Below are positions 8,103-16,162 of a stretch of 64,000 nt of DNA, piece by piece; the first letter of the stretch is position 1; every line of letters starts with the position of its first letter. Under the pieces are notes generated by a model. It searched no databases and was not told the DNA's origin. It saw nothing but the letters and a program-made list of their open reading frames with translations. Position numbers and translations under genes: made by a program. Origin of the DNA: Christiangramia aestuarii (GTDB taxonomy: Bacteria > Bacteroidota > Bacteroidia > Flavobacteriales > Flavobacteriaceae); assembly GCF_009735585.1 (NCBI RefSeq), contig NZ_VJVW01000001.1, forward strand, positions 330,947 through 394,946. The letters are read 5' to 3'.

Positions 8103-9206
8103 ATGAAAGCTTTATTAATATTCAGGTATTTGCTACTAATTGCGGTTTATTCAGCCTGCTCCACCGATGACGAAGCATCTTCAAATGATCTAAAACAATA
8201 TACGGTAATTCGATTCGGTGAATCTCAAAATATTTCCGAAAACGGAGGACAGCAGGAAGTCATATTGCCATTTGATAGCAAGACTATCTCAGTAGGGGAA
8301 ATTCAGCTGAAATTAGAGAGCAACAACGAATTAAACCTTCGAACGGTCCCTGAAATTCTGAATGGCATTCTAAGTATTCAGGTACAGGCCGGCGCTTCAC
8401 ATGCTTCTTTTTTTATTACTCCTGAAGATGATGAAATTGTAACCAACATGCAAAAAATTGTTTTTTCCATTTATGCACTAAGTGGTAATTTAATAAAAGC
8501 GAATAATAATCAACTGGTAATCCTTTTAAGTGACGATGAATTGATGGGTATGCCCAGAGCTTACCACACCCGGTCTAATGAGGGAAGTGAAACTAAAGAA
8601 TTTTTCTATGATAATGCTAAACAACTAATCACAGTTGAAACTGAGGTAATTTCAGGCTTCGGCTGGAAGGAATCAAGCCAGTATTTTTATTCTGAAGACG
8701 GGAACTTAATAAAGGTGATTTCGGTTTTCGATGAGGATCCTGAGAGCAACCTGGAGACTCTTTATTACTGGAAAAACGGAAACATTCATCAAACAGTAAA
8801 TAAATATGATGGAATTTCCTTCAGCTACACTAATTACGATTATGATCAAAATGGAAATTTGATAGCCAGTTCTGCGTACGATAAAGATGAATTAGGAAAT
8901 GAAAGCCTGGAGGCAAAATCCAGCTACGAATATTATAGCGATGGACGACTCAAAACAGAAAGCACGACTTTTTATTTTGATGAGGAATTAAATTATAAGA
9001 TTAACTATGATAATTATCTACCTGTCTTGAACCCATTTACTCAAATTTTACCAGGGGTGAATGCTCAAAAGGGCTTACCAGGTCTTATCGAATATAAGTT
9101 TGGTGAAGATAATTATTCCAGAATTTACACCTATGAATTTGGAGACGATGGCAAACTGACTAAAAGGAAAGCTACAGGCGAGACGACCACATACTCTTAC
9201 CATTAG
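8103..9206 (+). CDS. Tandem lipoprotein paralogue 3
   Basis: A 367-residue lipoprotein (lipobox YSAC, Cys19), the third member of the tandem family. The Calx-beta-like part holds the shared SENGGQQEV and VQAGASHASFFITPEDDE segments and ends SDDELMGMPRA. The YD-type part includes YDYDQNGN and YEYYSDGRL, and it closes with PGVNAQKGLPG and YTYEFGDDGKLTKR. All three copies share the closing block far better than the middle repeats, which suggests a conserved C-terminal function and a divergent binding region. No function is known to me. Confidence 0.8.
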   Translation: MKALLIFRYLLLIAVYSACSTDDEASSNDLKQYTVIRFGESQNISENGGQQEVILPFDSKTISVGEIQLKLESNNELNLRTVPEILNGILSIQVQAGASHASFFITPEDDEIVTNMQKIVFSIYALSGNLIKANNNQLVILLSDDELMGMPRAYHTRSNEGSETKEFFYDNAKQLITVETEVISGFGWKESSQYFYSEDGNLIKVISVFDEDPESNLETLYYWKNGNIHQTVNKYDGISFSYTNYDYDQNGNLIASSAYDKDELGNESLEAKSSYEYYSDGRLKTESTTFYFDEELNYKINYDNYLPVLNPFTQILPGVNAQKGLPGLIEYKFGEDNYSRIYTYEFGDDGKLTKRKATGETTTYSYH

Positions 9207-9277
9207 ATAAACCCAGGCAGGGAACTACCCTTATTTTTAGAATTACGAAAATGACTATCTTAAAGGAAATCTGCGGC

Positions 9278-10357
9278 ATGGAAAACAGAAGGTCATTTAT
9301 CAGGAAATCGGGATTATTACTGGGAGCCTCCCTGCTTCCTTTCCCTGGTTGCATAAGCTTTGGATCAAAAAATAAACTGGGTGTAGCCCTGGTTGGACTG
9401 GGATATTATAGCACAGATTTGCTGGCACCCGCCCTTCAGCAAACAGATCATTGCGAACTTCGGGGCATAGTGACTGGTAGTCCGGAAAAGATCCCTGTTT
9501 GGCAGAAAAGATATGGCATTAAAGATTCTAATGTATATAATTACCAGAATATGCACGAGATCGCAAATAACGAGGAAATAGATGTGATCTACATTGTCCT
9601 GCCTACCGGGCTTCATTCAGAATATGCGATCAAGGCAGCGGAAACTGGAAAACATGTCTGGTGTGAAAAACCCATGGCCAGAACGGCCAAAGAATGCCAG
9701 CAGATGATAGATGCCTGTAATAAGAACCGGGTTAAACTTTCTATTGGCTACCGCATGCAGCATGAAACCAATACTCAAAAGATCATGAACTGGGCTAAAA
9801 CCAAGCCCTACGGAAATATAAATAATGTGATCTCTGAGGCCGGGTATAATGGCGGTACTATCAATCCATGGAAACTGAAGAAAGAAATGGGTGGTGGCGC
9901 CATATACGATATGGGTGTTTACAGCATCAACGCTGCACGTTATTCCACCGGAATGGAACCTCTTGCGGTCACGGCCGAGCAAAGTACCCGAAGACCAGAA
10001 ATGTTCACCGAGGTAGATGAGACTACTAGTTTCAAGATGGAATTCCCTGGTGGTATCCTCGTGGATGGAAAGACCAGCTTCGGGCAGAGCCTGAACAATC
10101 TAGAAGTGAGCGCCGAAAAAGGCTGGTATTATCTTAGGCCAATGCAGTCATATTCCGGCGTAAAGGGAAAAACCAGCGACGGACTTGTACTTCCTCCTAT
10201 GGGTAAAAACCAGCAGGCCGTGCAAATGGATGATGATGCCCTTGCCATAATAAATGATACCGAAGTACTGGTGCCGGGAACTGAAGGGATGAAAGATATA
10301 CACATAGTCCAAAAGATCAACGAGGCTGCTGCAACCAATCGGCGAATCCTTATTTAA
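9278..10357 (+). CDS. Tat-exported Gfo/Idh/MocA-family oxidoreductase
   Basis: A 359-residue NAD(P)-dependent oxidoreductase of the glucose-fructose oxidoreductase family. The N-terminus has a twin-arginine signal (ENRRSFIRKSG, then a hydrophobic stretch), so it should be exported folded with its cofactor to the periplasm. The Rossmann domain shows GVALVGLGYYS; the catalytic-domain marks are CEKPMARTAKEC and GGGAIYDMGVYSINAARY. I chose the ATG at 9278, nine codons inside the longest frame, because the Tat motif then sits at the N-terminus. The substrate is likely a sugar, but the neighbouring lipoproteins do not identify it. Confidence 0.88.
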   Translation: MENRRSFIRKSGLLLGASLLPFPGCISFGSKNKLGVALVGLGYYSTDLLAPALQQTDHCELRGIVTGSPEKIPVWQKRYGIKDSNVYNYQNMHEIANNEEIDVIYIVLPTGLHSEYAIKAAETGKHVWCEKPMARTAKECQQMIDACNKNRVKLSIGYRMQHETNTQKIMNWAKTKPYGNINNVISEAGYNGGTINPWKLKKEMGGGAIYDMGVYSINAARYSTGMEPLAVTAEQSTRRPEMFTEVDETTSFKMEFPGGILVDGKTSFGQSLNNLEVSAEKGWYYLRPMQSYSGVKGKTSDGLVLPPMGKNQQAVQMDDDALAIINDTEVLVPGTEGMKDIHIVQKINEAAATNRRILI

Positions 10358-10394
10358 AAAAAAAATCATTTATTTTTTGCTGATATTCTTATTC

Positions 10395-10412
10395 ATCGTA
10401 ATATTGCAATAT
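10395..10412 (+). promoter_or_regulatory. ArsR operator candidate 1
   Basis: ATCGTAATATTGCAATAT lies 14-31 bases before the arsR ATG. It contains the perfect palindrome ATATTGCAATAT at 10401-10412 and is identical at 15 of 18 positions to the site before the DUF6428 gene. It sits directly upstream of a -7 box, where a bound repressor would block polymerase. Confidence 0.6.
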
Positions 10413-10413
10413 A

Positions 10414-10421
10414 TAATTTTG
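10414..10421 (+). promoter_or_regulatory. -7 box immediately before arsR
   Basis: TAATTTTG is an exact TAnnTTTG element whose last G is only five bases from the A of the arsR ATG. If used, transcription would begin at or next to the start codon and give a leaderless message. No clear -33 TTG is present at 17-23 bases; a second candidate, TATTTTTTG at 10371-10379, would give a leader of about 40 bases. Confidence 0.4.
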
Positions 10422-10425
10422 AATT

Positions 10426-10761
10426 ATGGGGGTTACCAGATCAGATCTTTTTACTCAGGAGCAAAATGAATTTGCCACACTCGCAAAAGCATTTGCTCAC
10501 CCTGCCCGTGTTGCTATCCTGCAGTATTTATTAGCCTCTAATAAATGCATTAATGGCGATCTGGTGAGCGAACTTGGTCTGGCTCAGGCAACTATTAGCC
10601 AGCATTTAAAAGAATTAAAAAATGCCGGACTCATCCAGGGTAATATCGAAGGAGTATCCATGAGCTATTGTATAAATCCTGAAAAGTGGGAAAGTGTACA
10701 AAAGTTGTTCAACGGGATGTTCGATAAGATCCAGGCTTGTGAGCCCGGTGATTGCTGCTAA
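10426..10761 (+). CDS. arsR: ArsR-family metalloid-sensing repressor
   Basis: A 111-residue winged-helix repressor of the ArsR/SmtB family. The recognition helix region is LAQATISQHLKELKNAGLI (52-70). Arsenite sensing in this family uses cysteines; here they are Cys41, Cys82 and a C-terminal cluster Cys105, Cys110 and Cys111 (ACEPGDCC). This differs from the E. coli ELCVCDL motif, which is absent. It heads an operon with DUF6428, arsC and acr3, which fixes arsenic as the likely signal. Two similar operators, before this gene and before the next, suggest that it represses both points. Confidence 0.92.
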   Translation: MGVTRSDLFTQEQNEFATLAKAFAHPARVAILQYLLASNKCINGDLVSELGLAQATISQHLKELKNAGLIQGNIEGVSMSYCINPEKWESVQKLFNGMFDKIQACEPGDCC

Positions 10762-10778
10762 AAAATTTAGAAACAAAT

Positions 10779-10796
10779 ATCGTAATAATGCGATAA
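10779..10796 (+). promoter_or_regulatory. ArsR operator candidate 2, inside the ars operon
   Basis: ATCGTAATAATGCGATAA lies in the 47-base gap between arsR and the DUF6428 gene. With one base before it, it contains the inverted repeat TATCG-N8-CGATA, and it matches operator candidate 1 at 15 of 18 positions. A second repressor site here suggests an internal promoter, or roadblock control, for the three downstream resistance genes. Confidence 0.6.
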
Positions 10797-10808
10797 AACG
10801 ATAGAAAT

Positions 10809-11273
10809 ATGAAACTTTCAGAATTTAGAAATCAGTTATCCGGATTAAAGGAGATCGCTTTCGAGCTTCCCAATGGAAAACTCGTTCCGGAGCATTTTCA
10901 TGTTACCGAAGTCGGGAAAATAAACAAACATTTTATTGACTGTGGAGGAACTTTAAGAGATGAAGAAAAAGTGTCTTTTCAATTATGGGAGGAGAACGAT
11001 TATAACCACCGTCTCCATCCGGATAAACTAGTTCACATTATAGACCTGGCCAAAGAAAAATTGAATTTGCCCGACGCCGAGATAGAGGTTGAATATCAGG
11101 GAGAAAGTATCAATAAATTTCAACTTGATTTTGACGGTAAGAATTTCTTGTTAGTGAACACTCAAACCGCCTGCCTGGCCAAAGAAAAATGTGGTGTACC
11201 TCAGCAAAAACCTAAAGTGAAATCATCTGAATTGCAGAATTCATCCTGTGCACCAGGCTCTGGTTGCTGTTAA
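10809..11273 (+). CDS. DUF6428 family protein in ars operon
   Basis: A 154-residue soluble protein that I recognise as DUF6428, a family found in ars clusters of Bacteroidota with no assigned activity. Recognisable segments are LVPEHFHVTEVGKI, HFIDCGGT and YNHRLHPDKL. Cysteines lie at 45, 122, 128, 147, 153 and 154; the tail CAPGSGCC resembles the CEPGDCC tail of the ArsR encoded just upstream. I infer an arsenite-binding or metallochaperone role, but nothing in the sequence shows catalysis. It is 10 bases from arsC and preceded by its own operator-like site. The name DUF6428 is from memory. Confidence 0.8.
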   Translation: MKLSEFRNQLSGLKEIAFELPNGKLVPEHFHVTEVGKINKHFIDCGGTLRDEEKVSFQLWEENDYNHRLHPDKLVHIIDLAKEKLNLPDAEIEVEYQGESINKFQLDFDGKNFLLVNTQTACLAKEKCGVPQQKPKVKSSELQNSSCAPGSGCC

Positions 11274-11283
11274 TTAACCATCT

Positions 11284-11901
11284 ATGCCCAAAACAAAACT
11301 ATTCCCGGTACTGGTAAAAAAGATCGAACACTTAGAAAAGTCAAAGATTCCAGCATACCGGCAGAAGGTCCTGCAACCTATGATCGATTATGTTCAACAG
11401 CAAAAGGACCACGGAGCGCCCATCACGCTGAACTTTATATGTACGCATAATTCCAGGCGCAGCCAGCTGGCGCAGGTATGGGCCTGGGCTATTTCAAGGT
11501 ACTACGGCATCAAAACCGATTGTTACTCCGGAGGCACGGAAGAAACCGCTTTCTTTAAAAATGCCGTGGAAGCTTTAAGGAGGGCTGGTTTTATAATTAA
11601 GTCGGGGAGCGGACAAAACCCACTTTTCGAAATTTTTATGTCTGAAGAGATCGATCCCTTAATCTGTTATTCCAAAGTGTATGATGCTCCCGAAAATCCC
11701 AGTGAGGAGTTTGCTGCGCTAATGACCTGCTCCAACGCAGATGAAAATTGTCCTTTTATTCCCGGTTCAAAAGCCCGTATCCCGCTGGATTATAAAGATC
11801 CTAAAGAATTTGATGATACTCCTTTCGCCATGGAGAAATATGAAGAACGCAGCGAACAGATCGCTTCAGAAATGATTCATGTATTCCAAAACATAAAATA
11901 A
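11284..11901 (+). CDS. arsC: Arsenate reductase, low-molecular-weight phosphatase type
   Basis: A 205-residue cytoplasmic enzyme that reduces arsenate to arsenite for export. It has the phosphatase-type active site C53-THNSR-R59 (CX5R) and the redox-shuttle cysteines Cys149 and Cys156 in [14 protein letters not shown], which place it with thioredoxin- or bacillithiol-linked enzymes rather than the glutaredoxin-type ArsC. It is longer than the usual 130-140 residues, with an N-terminal helical extension of about 45 residues and an insertion around 110-140, as in the Bacteroidota form. It lies 10 bases after DUF6428 and one base before acr3, so the three are one transcript. Confidence 0.92.
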   Translation: MPKTKLFPVLVKKIEHLEKSKIPAYRQKVLQPMIDYVQQQKDHGAPITLNFICTHNSRRSQLAQVWAWAISRYYGIKTDCYSGGTEETAFFKNAVEALRRAGFIIKSGSGQNPLFEIFMSEEIDPLICYSKVYDAPENPSEEFAALMTCSNADENCPFIPGSKARIPLDYKDPKEFDDTPFAMEKYEERSEQIASEMIHVFQNIK

Positions 11902-11902
11902 A

Positions 11903-12952
11903 ATGCCAAAGAAACTGAGTTACCTGGATAAAAACCTTACCCTGTGGATCTTCCTGGCTATGGGCATAGGAGTTGGTTTAGGGTATTTTTTCCCTTCCAT
12001 TCCTAAAAATATTAATTCTTACAGCTCGGGAAGCACCAATATCCCTATTGCCATCGGACTTATTTTGATGATGTACCCGCCCCTGGCCAAAGTGAAATAC
12101 AGGCTTTTACCTAAGGTTTTTAAAAATGTCAGGATCCTGAGCATTTCACTTGTTCTAAACTGGATCATCGGGCCCTTCCTTATGTTTTTCCTGGCGATCA
12201 TCTTTCTACAGGATCAACCTGAATATATGGTGGGTCTTATTTTGATTGGTCTTGCCCGTTGTATCGCTATGGTCCTGGTTTGGAATGACCTGGCCGAAGG
12301 AAGCAGCGAGTATGGCGCCGGCCTGGTTGCATTGAACAGCATTTTCCAGGTCTTTGCTTATAGTTTTTATGCCTGGTTGTTCATTACCTGGCTTCCTCCT
12401 CTTTTCGGTTTTGATGGGGCTATCGTTGATATTTCGATTGCTACGATCGCCGAAAGTGTAGCGATCTACCTGGGAATCCCTTTTGCCCTGGGAATTCTTA
12501 GCCGCCTAATCCTGGTAAAAGTGAAGGGAGAGACCTGGTATGAACAGAAATTCATCCCAGCTATTTCTCCGTTAACGCTCATAGCCCTTTTATTTACGAT
12601 TATCCTCATGTTTTCTCTAAAAGGAGAATTGATAGTGCAAATTCCTATGGACGTGGTTAGGATCGCTATTCCGCTATTGATCTACTTCAGCCTGATGTTC
12701 CTTATAGGATTCTTTTTAAGTAAAGCCATGGGAGCATCTTACGATAAAAATGCTTCCATTTCGTTTACGGCGGCAGGTAACAATTTTGAACTGGCCATCG
12801 CCGTAGCGATTGCGGTATTCGGACTCAATAGCGGGCAAGCCTTTGCCGGGGTTATAGGTCCACTGGTTGAGGTACCGGCCTTGATACTTCTGGTGAGGGT
12901 ATCATTCTGGCTAAAAAAGAGATATTATAAAAAAGAATATCAGTTCAAATAG
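11903..12952 (+). CDS. acr3: ACR3-family arsenite efflux permease
   Basis: A 349-residue inner-membrane carrier with about ten membrane helices. The ACR3 signature [18 protein letters not shown] carries Cys120, a residue needed for arsenite transport in studied members. Other family segments are PLAKVKYR in the second-third helix region and the [20 protein letters not shown] stretch near the C-terminus. It exports arsenite produced by ArsC using the proton motive force. The start is one base after the arsC stop. Its 3' end overlaps the convergent beta-barrel gene by 13 bases, leaving no space for a terminator between them. Confidence 0.94.
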   Translation: MPKKLSYLDKNLTLWIFLAMGIGVGLGYFFPSIPKNINSYSSGSTNIPIAIGLILMMYPPLAKVKYRLLPKVFKNVRILSISLVLNWIIGPFLMFFLAIIFLQDQPEYMVGLILIGLARCIAMVLVWNDLAEGSSEYGAGLVALNSIFQVFAYSFYAWLFITWLPPLFGFDGAIVDISIATIAESVAIYLGIPFALGILSRLILVKVKGETWYEQKFIPAISPLTLIALLFTIILMFSLKGELIVQIPMDVVRIAIPLLIYFSLMFLIGFFLSKAMGASYDKNASISFTAAGNNFELAIAVAIAVFGLNSGQAFAGVIGPLVEVPALILLVRVSFWLKKRYYKKEYQFK

Positions 12953-13581
12953 AATGTAAGCCCTAGATAAATATTGCTTAAACCAAAAGAGAAAGCAAAG
13001 GAATTTGTAGTAGCTCTATCAATTCCATCCTCACGAAATTCTGAGTGACTATACTGTAGAGTTCCTAAATTGGCATCTAATGAAAATTTATCTGATAGCA
13101 GGTATGATAAACCAGGTCTTAAAGCTATGCCATAAAGATTACGGGTATCTTTCTGGCAATTGAGGCAATTATCATAATCGTTTTTAGAGGTACTTCGGGT
13201 GTATTCCAGGAAACCCGTCAGGTTGAAAGAGAATGATCCTGAGATCGCAAAATACTTTTGTAAATATGGAGCTATGGTAAATGCATTATTGGTTGCTTCT
13301 TGAAGTTCATCAGGGCGGGTATACTTATTCCTGCTATAATGATATCCTAATGTTAAGCCCGCGGCCAGGTTATCATTAATAAAATAACCAGCCTGAGGTC
13401 TAAGGGTAAATCCAAAATTTTCATATTCCGAATTTTCATTATCAGAATTATTAGAATTAACTCCAACAGATCCTCCCAAACTCCAGGTTCCTTTTTCAAT
13501 TAGAAATTTATCAGACTCGTTCTGAGCGCCGGCGACAAACCCGAAAAATACAAGAGCGATGGTAAGTATAAATGTTTTCAT
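12940..13581 (-). CDS. Outer-membrane beta-barrel protein
   Basis: A 213-residue exported protein: signal peptide ending at VAGAQ (about residue 19), then alternating strands typical of an eight-stranded OmpW/OmpA-like barrel. It closes with [10 protein letters not shown], a beta-signal with aromatic residues near the end. An Asn/Ser/Glu-rich loop ([14 protein letters not shown]) lies near residue 40. A CxxC pair, NCLNCQKD, occurs in a presumed loop near residue 140. It probably sits in the outer membrane; no ligand can be named. A short inverted repeat CTAACC-N7-GGTTAG lies upstream at 13620-13638. Confidence 0.8.
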   Translation of the reverse strand: MKTFILTIALVFFGFVAGAQNESDKFLIEKGTWSLGGSVGVNSNNSDNENSEYENFGFTLRPQAGYFINDNLAAGLTLGYHYSRNKYTRPDELQEATNNAFTIAPYLQKYFAISGSFSFNLTGFLEYTRSTSKNDYDNCLNCQKDTRNLYGIALRPGLSYLLSDKFSLDANLGTLQYSHSEFREDGIDRATTNSFAFSFGLSNIYLGLTFYLN

Positions 13582-13699
13582 ATCGAGTGTTTACGGGCAC
13601 AATGATATTAAAAACGAATCTAACCACCTATCGGTTAGAGGTAAAATTAAACACGTTAATCTTAATCACTTTATTACCAGTACACTCTATGGAAAGAAT

Positions 13700-14185
13700 T
13701 TACAAGCTCAGTAATTCCTCAAGATCTAATCTCCTGGTATACATTTTTATACTTCCATCTGCTTTGACAGGCCATTGTTCCCGTGGCTTATCCCAGTAGA
13801 ACTCAATCCCATTCCCGTCTGGATCATCCAGGTAGATGGCTTCTGAGACCCCATGATCGGCAGCGCCGGTAATTGGATAATCCAACTCCAACAATCTTCT
13901 AGTGATACCTGCCAGCTCTTTCCTCGTGGGATAAAGAATGGCCGCATGAAAAAGCCCTACTCCATTCCGCTGTGCCTTCCCCGCTCCTTCACTATGCCAG
14001 GTATTCAAAGCGATATGGTGATGATAGCCTCCTGCCGAGAGAAATACTGCCTGGTCCCCCATTCTTTCGGTGATCTCAAAACCCAGGACACCTTCATAGA
14101 ACCTCAAAGCCTTATCCAGGTTAGACACCTTTAAATGTACATGACCAATACGGGTCGCAGGGGGTATTTTATACTTTCCAGACAT
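13700..14185 (-). CDS. VOC-superfamily (glyoxalase/dioxygenase-like) protein
   Basis: A 161-residue metalloenzyme-fold protein with two paired beta-alpha-beta units. Metal-ligand positions are readable: His in RIGHVHLKV, His in GGYHHHIALN and Glu in DPDGNGIEFYWDKP. Members include extradiol dioxygenases, glyoxalase I and fosfomycin-resistance enzymes; the closing IEFYWDKPREQWP is most like CatE-type ring-cleavage proteins. The ATG at 14185 is clear; the longer open frame upstream is antisense to the neighbouring gene. It is divergent from the SRPBCC gene, with 46 A/T-rich bases between. Confidence 0.87.
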   Translation of the reverse strand: MSGKYKIPPATRIGHVHLKVSNLDKALRFYEGVLGFEITERMGDQAVFLSAGGYHHHIALNTWHSEGAGKAQRNGVGLFHAAILYPTRKELAGITRRLLELDYPITGAADHGVSEAIYLDDPDGNGIEFYWDKPREQWPVKADGSIKMYTRRLDLEELLSL

Positions 14186-14231
14186 GGTATTTTTCTTTAA
14201 ATTTAATAGACATTCTTTAATTTTTAAGCTC

Positions 14232-14732
14232 ATGGAAGAAAGAAAAAAAATAGATTGGAGCAGCTTCACGGTCAACCTGCCACTGGACAATTCAGAAGAA
14301 GAAATCATAAACGCATGGCTAACCCAGGAAGCCCTGGAGAAATGGTTCTTAAGACTGGCCGAATTCAGCACCCCAAGTGGTGAAAAACGAAAGAGGCAGG
14401 AACAAATAAAGCCGGGAGACACTTACCGGTGGCAATGGTTTGGATGGCCAGATAGCGTAGAAGAGCACGGCAAAATACTGAATCCCGAACAGGCTGAGTT
14501 CCTCAGGTTTCAGTTTGGTAAGGCCGGGATCGTAGGAGTGCGCGTGGTTGTTGAACATGGTCATAACATATTGAGGCTTGTTCAGGAAAAGATTCCGCAG
14601 GATGAAGAATCCAAGATGAACTTTTATGTAGGCTGTAAGACAGGCTGGACCTTTTATTTGCTTAACCTGAAATCAAAACTACAGGAAGGTCCCGATCTAA
14701 GGAACAGGAAAAGTGAATTGCACATGGATTGA
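14232..14732 (+). CDS. SRPBCC / AHSA1-like protein
   Basis: A 166-residue single-domain protein of the START-like SRPBCC fold, related to the Aha1-domain family (AHSA1/CalC). Typical segments are the opening strand with IINAWLTQEALEKWF, the central GDTYRWQWFGWPDSVEEHGKI and the closing helix GCKTGWTFYLLNLKSKLQEG. The fold has a deep hydrophobic cavity for lipids or small ligands; no ligand can be named. I chose the ATG at 14232, because the earlier in-frame start would lie inside the divergent VOC gene. The next gene starts 103 bases later. Confidence 0.85.
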   Translation: MEERKKIDWSSFTVNLPLDNSEEEIINAWLTQEALEKWFLRLAEFSTPSGEKRKRQEQIKPGDTYRWQWFGWPDSVEEHGKILNPEQAEFLRFQFGKAGIVGVRVVVEHGHNILRLVQEKIPQDEESKMNFYVGCKTGWTFYLLNLKSKLQEGPDLRNRKSELHMD

Positions 14733-14835
14733 TACTTCCCCGGAAATTTCAGAATATTATAACTTTTAAAAAATTATAGATCAGCGTTAAAATCATAGCT
14801 TTATGCTCCCGAAAAATTTATAAAACAGAAGTTCG

Positions 14836-16110
14836 ATGAAGAAAGTTCTTGTCTTTGCAGGTATCCTTTTAGTGGTGTTCATTGGCCTTACCTACTGGTC
14901 TGCCTCCAGTACAGATAAGGAATTCAAAACCTGCGAAATAAAGAATTTTGAAGATCTTGAAAAAGTCAATTTCAAGGAGCACGATTCTGTCCTGGTGGCT
15001 CCAAGCAGCCTGTACGAAGGTAATATTCTTAAAGCTTTCATGCAGGGAAAGAATTATCGGGAAGCCTGGTCTACCCCGGTTAAAGTCCCTATCGCATTCC
15101 TGGATACTTTGAAGGGAGGCATGAAGATCAAAAAAGAAGGTGGTGGAAAACAAACCCATTCCCTGAAACTGGAAAGCAAAAATGGCATTACCTACACCCT
15201 TAGAAGTGTTACCAAGGACCCTAAAAAACTGATTCCCCAAGTAGCTGAAGACCTGGGGCTCGAAAATATCATTGTTGACGGCATCTCTGCCCAACATCCA
15301 TTTGGCGCCATCCTTTCAGCCAGGCTATCAGAAATTGCCGGGGTTCTGCATACGCATCCTACGATGTATTTTATTCCAAAGCAGGAAGCCCTGGGCGAAT
15401 ACAATAAAAAATATGGCAATCGCCTTTACCTTCTGGAATATGAGACAGAAAGTAAAAAGAACTGGACCTCTTTTAAGAATGTAGATGAGATCGTGGAAAC
15501 CAAGGACCTTCAGGAAATAAAACAGGAAAAGGGGGACAAGGTGAGCATAGACAGAGCTGCTTTGGTAAAAGCCCGGTTATTCGATCTATTGATAGGTGAC
15601 TGGGACCGGCATGCTGAACAATGGGGCTGGGTACTTCTAGAGAAGGAAAATAAGATTAGCGCAATCCCGGTAGCTGGAGACCGCGACAATGCCTTTTTTA
15701 ACCTTAGCGGTGTTATTCCCTCCATTATTACCAATGAAAATATTGAGCCACTGGTACGGCCTTTCAAAAAAGAGATAGATTATTTACCCGGTTTGGTCTA
15801 TCCATTCGACCGTTATTTTTTACTGGATACTCCGGAAGAGGTTTATGTGGAACAGGCGGAACAGTTGCAGGCTTCACTTACAGAAAAAGCCATTGAAGAG
15901 GCTTTCACGGTTTGGCCGAAACAGATCGCCGACCTCGACCGGAAGGAAATAAGTGAAAAAATTAAAAGCCGTAGGGACAATTTAAAAGAATATGCCAAGG
16001 CTTTTCATGATATTATCCAGGAACGGGGCGCCCTGGAAGAACCGCTTAAAGGATCTGAAGACCTGGAAATCGAGGATTCGCCTTTGCTGAAATGCTTCGA
16101 GTGTAAATAA
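14836..16110 (+). CDS. Membrane-anchored orphan kinase-fold protein
   Basis: A 424-residue protein with one N-terminal membrane helix (about 4-21), so most of it should face the periplasm. It carries an ordered set of kinase-like motifs: Gly-rich loop GGGKQT (103-107), YTLRSVTKD (120-128), FGAILSARLSEIAG (156-169) with P181 and NRLYLLEY (195-202) as a hinge-like strand, GDWDRHAEQWGW (254-265) as a catalytic loop, and GDRDNAFF (281-288) as the metal-binding motif. The same set occurs, from memory, in Bacteroidota metallophosphoesterases fused to kinase-like domains, and recalls HipA/FAM20-type kinases. Here it stands alone. The fold is inferred from motif order; activity and substrate are unknown. 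Confidence 0.65.
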   Translation: MKKVLVFAGILLVVFIGLTYWSASSTDKEFKTCEIKNFEDLEKVNFKEHDSVLVAPSSLYEGNILKAFMQGKNYREAWSTPVKVPIAFLDTLKGGMKIKKEGGGKQTHSLKLESKNGITYTLRSVTKDPKKLIPQVAEDLGLENIIVDGISAQHPFGAILSARLSEIAGVLHTHPTMYFIPKQEALGEYNKKYGNRLYLLEYETESKKNWTSFKNVDEIVETKDLQEIKQEKGDKVSIDRAALVKARLFDLLIGDWDRHAEQWGWVLLEKENKISAIPVAGDRDNAFFNLSGVIPSIITNENIEPLVRPFKKEIDYLPGLVYPFDRYFLLDTPEEVYVEQAEQLQASLTEKAIEEAFTVWPKQIADLDRKEISEKIKSRRDNLKEYAKAFHDIIQERGALEEPLKGSEDLEIEDSPLLKCFECK

Positions 16111-16111
16111 A

Positions 16112-16145
16112 AAAAGACCCTTCTCTAAAAAGGGCCTCTTTATTT
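16112..16145. terminator. Bidirectional terminator
   Basis: AAAGA-CCCTT and AAGGG-CC-TCTTT pair around a short loop, with A runs on the left and a T-rich right side. It separates the convergent kinase-fold gene and the PepSY-like lipoprotein gene and can serve both. Confidence 0.75.
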
Positions 16146-16162
16146 ATTCTGGATATGCGGGA

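Noticed and set aside
10426-12952. Recently transferred arsenic island
   Set aside because: No transposase, attachment site or composition break was seen at either edge; the operon blends into its neighbours.
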